A stretch of DNA of 64,000 nucleotides from JB111 sp052093225 (GTDB taxonomy: Bacteria > Actinomycetota > Actinomycetes > Actinomycetales > Actinomycetaceae). The notes under the pieces were generated by a model. It had not been told where the DNA came from, did not search any database, and saw nothing but the letters and a program-made list of their open reading frames with translations. The stretch lies in contig JBQDDG010000012.1 in the NCBI GenBank assembly GCA_052093225.1, positions 6,083 to 70,082 of the forward strand, given 5' to 3'. Within the stretch, counting starts at the first letter, position 1; each line of letters opens with the position of its first letter. The position numbers and the translations under genes are program-made. Below, piece by piece: positions 59,238 to 64,000 of the stretch.

Positions 59238-60568
59238 TCGACGAGCTGCAGTCGGTGTACGACGAGGTCGTCACCCGCGACCCGGGCCAGCCCGAGTTCC
59301 ACCAGGCCGTGCACGAGGTGCTCGCCACGATCGGCGACGTCGCGCTGCGCGAGGACTACGAGAAGATGGCGATCCTGCGTCGCATCGTCGAGCCGGACCG
59401 GCAGATCATGTTCCGCGTCCCGTGGGTCGACGACGAGGGCCGCACCCAGGTCAACCGCGGCTACCGCGTGGAGTTCTCCTCGGCGCTCGGCCCGTACAAG
59501 GGCGGGCTGCGGTTCCACCCGTCGGTCGACCTCGGTGTCATCAAGTTCCTCGGCTTCGAGCAGATCTTCAAGAACGCGCTCACCGGCCAGGGCATCGGCG
59601 GCGGCAAGGGCGGCTCGGACTTCGACCCGCACGGGCGCTCCGACGGCGAGGTCATGCGCTTCTGCCAGTCCTTCATGACCGAGCTCTACCGCCACATCGG
59701 CGAGTACACGGACGTGCCGGCGGGGGACATCGGCGTCGGCGGCCGCGAGATCGGCTACATGTTCGGCCAGTACAAGCGCATCACCAACCGGTTCGAGCAG
59801 GGCGTCCTCACGGGCAAGGGCACCGGCTGGGGCGGCTCGTTCGGCCGCACGGAGGCCACGGGCTACGGCACGGTGTTCTTCACGGAGCGCATGCTCAGCC
59901 GCGTCGGCAAGTCGCTGGACGGCCAGCGCGTGGTGGTCTCGGGCTCCGGCAACGTGGCGATCTACGCGATCCAGAAGGCGCAGCAGCTCGGCGCGCACGT
60001 CGTGGCGTTCTCGGACTCGTCGGGGTATGTCGTGGACGAGCAGGGCGTCGACGTCGACCTGCTCCGCGAGGTCAAGGAGGTCCGGCGCGGGCGCGTGGCG
60101 GACTACGTCGAGGCGCGCGAGGGCGCCGTCCTGCACACCGACGGTTCCGTGTGGGACGAGCGCTGCACGATCGCGCTGCCGTGCGCCACCCAGAACGAGC
60201 TCGACGCGCACAGTGCCCGCACCCTCGTGGACAACGGCGTGATCGCGGTGGCCGAGGGCGCGAACATGCCGTCCACGCCCGACGCGGTGGACGTCTTCCA
60301 GGCCTCGAAGACTCTGTTCGGCCCGGGCAAGGCGGCGAACGCGGGCGGTGTGGCGACGTCGGCGCTCGAGATGGAGCAGAACGCCTCGCGCGAGCAGTGG
60401 AGCTTCGACAAGACCGTGGCCAAGCTCGAGGTGGTCATGACCCACATCCACGACACGGTGGCCCGCACGGCCGAGCACCACGACGCCGCGGGCAACTACG
60501 TCCTCGGCGCGAACGTGGCCGCCTACCGCAAGGTCGCCGACGCGATGCTCGCCCACGGCGTCGTCTGA
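59234..60568 (+). CDS. gdhA: NADP-specific glutamate dehydrogenase
   Basis: A 444-residue enzyme that aminates 2-oxoglutarate to glutamate. Active-site blocks are YKGGLRFHPSVDLGVIKFLG with the substrate lysine, GGGKGGSDFDP with the catalytic lysine, and the Rossmann part VVVSGSGNVAIYAI. The size and sequence fit the bacterial NADP class used for ammonium assimilation. The ATG at 59234 has CAGGAG 8 bases upstream. It follows purL after 369 bases and has an unusual hairpin-rich leader that may carry a small upstream frame. Confidence 0.97.
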   Translation: MIDELQSVYDEVVTRDPGQPEFHQAVHEVLATIGDVALREDYEKMAILRRIVEPDRQIMFRVPWVDDEGRTQVNRGYRVEFSSALGPYKGGLRFHPSVDLGVIKFLGFEQIFKNALTGQGIGGGKGGSDFDPHGRSDGEVMRFCQSFMTELYRHIGEYTDVPAGDIGVGGREIGYMFGQYKRITNRFEQGVLTGKGTGWGGSFGRTEATGYGTVFFTERMLSRVGKSLDGQRVVVSGSGNVAIYAIQKAQQLGAHVVAFSDSSGYVVDEQGVDVDLLREVKEVRRGRVADYVEAREGAVLHTDGSVWDERCTIALPCATQNELDAHSARTLVDNGVIAVAEGANMPSTPDAVDVFQASKTLFGPGKAANAGGVATSALEMEQNASREQWSFDKTVAKLEVVMTHIHDTVARTAEHHDAAGNYVLGANVAAYRKVADAMLAHGVV

Positions 60569-60583
60569 CCCACCCCCCGTCGT

Positions 60584-60729
60584 CGAGATTGCGGTGGGGA
60601 GACGGCCCGGCTGGCGTCGCGATGACCAACCGCAATCTCGGCGGCCACCAACCGCACTCTCGGTGAGCACCAACCGCAATCTCGGTGAGCACCAACCGCA
60701 ATCTCGACGACGACGAACCGCACCCTCGG
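60584..60729. repeat. array of six R1 repeat copies
   Basis: One reversed copy (CGAGATTGCGGTGGGG at 60584) is followed by five forward copies with CCGCAATCTCG or CCGCACTCTCG/CCGCACCCTCG cores, spaced about 22 bases. The first pair (60584-60640) forms a 12-bp perfect stem. The last copy, CGCACCCTCGGAGG, supplies the Shine-Dalgarno sequence of the next gene. Confidence 0.9.
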
Positions 60730-60736
60730 AGGACAC

Positions 60737-61498
60737 ATGGCCCGCAACATCCGCACCGTCCGTCCGGCGCTCGCCGCCGCGGCCCTGGCGGCCGGCCTCG
60801 CGCTCGCCGCGTGCTCGTCGGACCCGGTGGCCCCGCAGGCCGAGGAGGACACTACCGAGTCGGCGTCGGAGCAGGCGGAGGCCGACGCGCGTGCCGCCGA
60901 GGCCGAGGAGCTCCTGGCGAGCCTGGACACGACCGACGTCGACGTCACGGCCGAGGACCCGGCCTTCCCGACGGCGTCCGGCGACCCGGACGCGCCCGTG
61001 ACGATGGTGGTCTTCGAGGACTACCTGTGCCACTACTGCCAGTCGATGGCCACGGACTCGCTTCCCGAGCTCGCCGACCTCGTCGACGACGGCACCCTGC
61101 GCATCGAGCACCGGGACATCGGCGTGCTCGCGGAGCAGTCGGTGACGCTCGCGCGCGCGGCGTGGGCGGCGGCCCAGCAGGACGGGTATGCGGCCTACCA
61201 CGAGTCGCTCATGTCGGACCCGCTGCCGCCCGAGGGCGTGACCGACGAGGCGCTGACCGAGCGCGCCGCCGAGGCGGGCCTCGACACCGCGCAGTTCACC
61301 GAGGACCTCGCCGCGGCGGGCACGGCGCAGCAGATCGACGACAACGGCCGCCTCGCCATGGACATCTCGCTCACCGGCACGCCGACCACCGTCGTGGGCG
61401 GCCACGTCCTCGTCGGCCTCCAGGACGCGGACACGCTGCGCCTCGCCGTCGAGGGGGTCCTCGCCGGGGGCGAGGCGTCGTCGGGCGAGACGGCGTAA
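60737..61498 (+). CDS. DsbA-family thiol-disulfide lipoprotein
   Basis: A 253-residue envelope protein with a signal peptide and lipobox (LALAAC, C26), an acidic linker to about residue 70, and a DsbA/DsbG-like thioredoxin domain. The active-site pair is CHYC (C98 and C101) after VVFEDYL, and the cis-proline is in SLTGTPTTVV. It should form or shuffle disulfides in exported proteins. GGAGG lies 4 bases before the ATG, formed by the end of an R1 repeat. A DsbB/VKOR-type partner is not nearby. Confidence 0.88.
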   Translation: MARNIRTVRPALAAAALAAGLALAACSSDPVAPQAEEDTTESASEQAEADARAAEAEELLASLDTTDVDVTAEDPAFPTASGDPDAPVTMVVFEDYLCHYCQSMATDSLPELADLVDDGTLRIEHRDIGVLAEQSVTLARAAWAAAQQDGYAAYHESLMSDPLPPEGVTDEALTERAAEAGLDTAQFTEDLAAAGTAQQIDDNGRLAMDISLTGTPTTVVGGHVLVGLQDADTLRLAVEGVLAGGEASSGETA

Positions 61499-61537
61499 CC
61501 GGAGCCTCCCGGCACGGACGGTAGACGAGAGGCGGCC

Positions 61538-61636
61538 CCGACGGCGGGGCTCGCCTCGCGTAGGCACGCTCCGACGGCGGGGCTCGCCTCGCGCAGGCAT
61601 GCTCCGACGGCGGAGGTCGGCCCGCGTAGGCGCCTC
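61538..61636. repeat. 33-bp tandem repeat, three copies
   Basis: CCGACGGCGG-containing units start at 61538, 61571 and 61604 with a period of 33 bp, which is 11 codons; the minus strand reads ARRAPPSE-type repeats but with no believable gene. The rest of the 305-base gap 61499-61803 holds the PHO-box-like site and a TAACCT box. Confidence 0.85.
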
Positions 61637-61692
61637 CCGCCGTCGTCGGTGAGGGAGGATTCGGGCGCTTGCCGACGCCGTCGCCAACCCGC

Positions 61693-61710
61693 GGTGAACT
61701 TTTGGTGTCA
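61693..61710 (-). promoter_or_regulatory. PHO-box-like direct repeat upstream of the 5'-nucleotidase gene
   Basis: GGTGAAC (61693-61699) and GGTGTCA (61704-61710) are 11 bases apart. On the other strand they read GACACC and GTTCACC with the spacing of actinobacterial PhoP direct repeats. TAACCT near 61750 would fit a -10 box. Control by phosphate starvation would suit a phosphate-scavenging enzyme. Confidence 0.5.
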
Positions 61711-61803
61711 GGACGACGAAACTCTGGGACCGGCGTCGTTCCAGGGCTAACCTGCCGATGCGTCATTCATGTCGTCCCGACGAAAGCTTGAGGTCTCCCC
61801 CCT

Positions 61804-64000
61804 ATGTCACGTCCTTCCCACGTGAGGATCACGGCCGGCGCCGGTGTCCTCGCCCTGCTCGGGTCCGCGTTCGCGGCGGCCCCGGCCTTCGCCACGGAGA
61901 ACGAGGACGGCACGGTCACGATCGACCTGGCCGCCATCACCGACCTCCACGGGCACATCGAGAATGCCCCGCTCCTGCAGACCGCGCTCAACGAGATCCG
62001 CGCCGAGAACGAGACGGGCACGCTGTTCCTCTCCGCGGGGGACAACATCGGCGGCTCCGCGTTCGTGTCCGCGATCGCGGACGACGTCCCCACGCTCGAG
62101 ATCCTCAACGCGATGGGTCAGGACGCGGCGGCCGTCGGCAACCACGAGTTCGACCAGGGCATCCGTGACCTCGAGGACCGCGTGGTCCCGCTCGCGGAGT
62201 TCCCGCACCTGGCCGCCAACGTCGACGGCGTCGACCAGGAGGCCCTCCCGCCGTACGTGGTCGAGGAGGTCGACGGCGTCCGGGTCGGCATCGTCGGCAC
62301 GGTCACCGCCGACACGCCCAACGTCGTGGCGCCGGGCGGCATCGAGGGGCTCGACTTCCTCGACGAGGTCGACGTCGCCAACGACGTCGCCGCCGAGCTG
62401 AGCGACGGTGACGACGCGAACGGTGAGGCCGACGTCGTCGTCGCGCTCATCCACGAGGACGCCAACCTCATCGCGGACGGCCTGTCCGCGGACGTCGACG
62501 TGACGTTCGCCGGGCACTCCCACCTCGAGCAGATCACCGAGACGCCGTCCGGCGCACCCGTCGTGCAGCCCGACCACTACGGCCTGCACCTCGGGCACGT
62601 CCAGCTGACCGTGGACCCCGAGTCCGGCGAGATCGACACCAGCCTCACCACCTCCGAGAACATCGCGATGTTCCGCACGGAGGAGGATGAGGAGGGTGAG
62701 CCGGTCGACGTCCCGAACTTCGAGCGTGACGCGGCGATCGAGGAGCTCTTCCTGGCTGCCGAGGCGGAGTCCGAGGTGCTCGGTGCGGAAGAGGTCGGGA
62801 CGGTCATCGCCCCCTTCAACCGTGCGGCGCGCGAGGGCCTGGAGAACGGCACCAACCGCGGTGGCGAGTCGACGCTCGGCAACCTGCTCGGCGACGTCGC
62901 CCTCGCTGCGGCGAACGAGTTCAACCTGAACGCTGACATCGGCGTCATCAACCCCGGCGGCATCCGCGCCGACCTCGACCCGGACGGCGACGGCACCGTC
63001 ACCTACCGCGAGGCCTTCGAGGTGCAGCCCTTCGGCAACACCATCGGCGCCGTGACGATCCCCGGGGCGGACCTCGAGCAGGTGCTCGAGCAGCAGTACC
63101 GCGGCTCGGGCGGGCACCCCTACCTCGCGCTCGGCTGGTCGGAGAACCTCGACTACGTCTACGACCCCGAGGCCCCGGCCGGCGAGCAGATCCTCGACCT
63201 GACGATCGACGGCGAGCCCGTCGCCGACGACCAGGAGATCCGCGTCGCGGGCAACACCTTCCTGCTCGACGGTGGTGACGCCTTCACCGGCTTCACCGAG
63301 AACGCGACCAACTTCGTCGACGCCGGCATCATGGACGTCCAGGCGCTCAACGACTACCTGGCCGCCAACCCGCAGCTCAGCCCGAGCTACGAGCAGCGCT
63401 CCATCGGCTGGACGGGCCCGACGGAGGGCGAGGCCGGCGAGACCATCGAGGTCGAGCTGTCCGGACTGGCGTTCACGACGACGGAGCCCAAGCCCTTCGA
63501 GGTCGAGGCGCTCGTCGACGGCGAGTCCATCGGCTACACGGACGAGGTCGACAACACCGCGTCCGACGGTTACAACGACACCGGTCGCGCGACGATCGAG
63601 CTGACCATCCCGGAGTCCGCCGCGGGCGAGTACCTGCCCTCGGTCGTGGACATCGAGGCGCTGGACGTGCCCGAGGAGCCGGGCGAGCCGGAGGAGCCCG
63701 GTGAGCCGACGCCGCCGACCGCGGGTCGCGGGTTCTACCTGAACGATGGCTGGGACGCGAACGCGGAGCACGAGTTCTCGTTCGGCCGTGTCGGGGACGA
63801 GGTCCTGGTCGGTGACTGGGACGGCGACGGCAGCGACACCCTTGCGGTGCGTCGCGACAACGCCTTCTTCCTCAGCGACGACCTCTACGGCGGCGACGCC
63901 GCGGTCGAGCTGACCTACGGTCAGGCCGGCGACGACGTGCTGGTGGGTGACTGGGACGGCGACGGCAGCGACTCCTTCGCGGTGCGTCGTGGCAACGCCT
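61804..64000 (+). CDS. secreted 5'-nucleotidase/UDP-sugar hydrolase, C-terminus cut by window edge
   Basis: At least 732 residues, still open at the edge. A signal peptide (residues 1-30, cleavage near AFA-TE) precedes a calcineurin-type phosphatase domain with metal motifs DLHGH (47-51), SAGDN (77-81), GNHEF (112-116) and AGHSH. The 5'-nucleotidase C-terminal domain has NPGGIRADL and a NTFLLDGGDAFTGF substrate loop. A linker with EEPGEPEEPGEPTPPT follows residue 620, and then FG-GAP-like repeats (VGDWDGDGSDTLAVRR, twice so far), which are common cell-surface repeat modules in Micrococcales. The protein should release phosphate and nucleosides outside the cell. ATG at 61804; a PHO-like site is upstream. 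Confidence 0.92.
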   Translation, partial: MSRPSHVRITAGAGVLALLGSAFAAAPAFATENEDGTVTIDLAAITDLHGHIENAPLLQTALNEIRAENETGTLFLSAGDNIGGSAFVSAIADDVPTLEILNAMGQDAAAVGNHEFDQGIRDLEDRVVPLAEFPHLAANVDGVDQEALPPYVVEEVDGVRVGIVGTVTADTPNVVAPGGIEGLDFLDEVDVANDVAAELSDGDDANGEADVVVALIHEDANLIADGLSADVDVTFAGHSHLEQITETPSGAPVVQPDHYGLHLGHVQLTVDPESGEIDTSLTTSENIAMFRTEEDEEGEPVDVPNFERDAAIEELFLAAEAESEVLGAEEVGTVIAPFNRAAREGLENGTNRGGESTLGNLLGDVALAAANEFNLNADIGVINPGGIRADLDPDGDGTVTYREAFEVQPFGNTIGAVTIPGADLEQVLEQQYRGSGGHPYLALGWSENLDYVYDPEAPAGEQILDLTIDGEPVADDQEIRVAGNTFLLDGGDAFTGFTENATNFVDAGIMDVQALNDYLAANPQLSPSYEQRSIGWTGPTEGEAGETIEVELSGLAFTTTEPKPFEVEALVDGESIGYTDEVDNTASDGYNDTGRATIELTIPESAAGEYLPSVVDIEALDVPEEPGEPEEPGEPTPPTAGRGFYLNDGWDANAEHEFSFGRVGDEVLVGDWDGDGSDTLAVRRDNAFFLSDDLYGGDAAVELTYGQAGDDVLVGDWDGDGSDSFAVRRGNA

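Noticed and set aside
56771..61687. 1638-codon open frame on the minus strand across purL, gdhA and the DsbA gene
   Set aside because: It crosses three well-supported genes and several repeat arrays and is compositional, with no domain.

Overview
The window is very GC-rich DNA with strongly biased codons, almost no spare AT-rich sequence, and actinobacterial family markers: an SCO1664/MSMEG_4193 gene pair, a high-molecular-weight FabG in an htdX-fabG4-fadA2-fadE5-like cluster, GTP-dependent PEP carboxykinase, and a HAIR/HspR operator in front of clpB. It is best read as a draft chromosome segment of a Micrococcales actinomycete (Cellulomonadaceae, Promicromonosporaceae or Georgenia-like; the genus is a guess). 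It contains two assembly gaps (599-698 and 30406-30415). No rRNA, tRNA, CRISPR array, transposase or phage genes were seen.

Layout. 1-3 kb: end of an ABC-2 permease, a contig joint, a small membrane protein, an RpiB-like isomerase and a membrane protein. 3-9.3 kb: heat-shock clpB, convergent with a MoxR/ChlI-type ATPase plus VWA-protein operon. 9.5-13.9 kb: histidine phosphatase and SCO1664 kinase-fold pair, a methyltransferase, a serine hydrolase, and a scar holding two truncated genes. 14-20 kb: xthA, aldehyde dehydrogenase with DUF779, pyrE, a TrmH-type methylase and fba. 20-30.3 kb: cysK, purA, an LppM-like lipoprotein, pckG, purD, purC, purS and purQ. 30.3-56.4 kb: an accessory block that separates purSQ from purL. 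It holds azlCD, an HxlR regulator with two reductase paralogues, an oxidoreductase, malate synthase G, an ABC-F protein, an iron-regulated siderophore uptake operon, an AraC regulator, the fatty-acid cluster with its TetR regulator, and an AbiEi/PD-(D/E)XK protein. 56.4-64 kb: purL, gdhA, a DsbA-like lipoprotein and the start of a secreted 5'-nucleotidase.

Systems. Purine synthesis (purA, D, C, S, Q, L) dominates the middle. pckG and glcB serve gluconeogenesis and the glyoxylate route, and gdhA serves nitrogen assimilation. The siderophore operon runs binding protein, SIP fusion, two permeases and ATPase with 1-4 nt overlaps behind a DtxR/IdeR-type iron box.

The most unusual content is repetitive. 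Six intergenic palindromes are each exactly 69 bp, share the same centre, end in CGAG/CTCG and show compensatory changes; two of them bracket the AbiEi/nuclease gene. A second family (core CCGCA-A/C-TCTCG) occurs at least 16 times, including inside the trmH reading frame and at the second assembly gap. Short tandem repeats fill most other gaps over 300 bp. Many genes look leaderless, with a TANNNT box 6-7 nt before the start codon.
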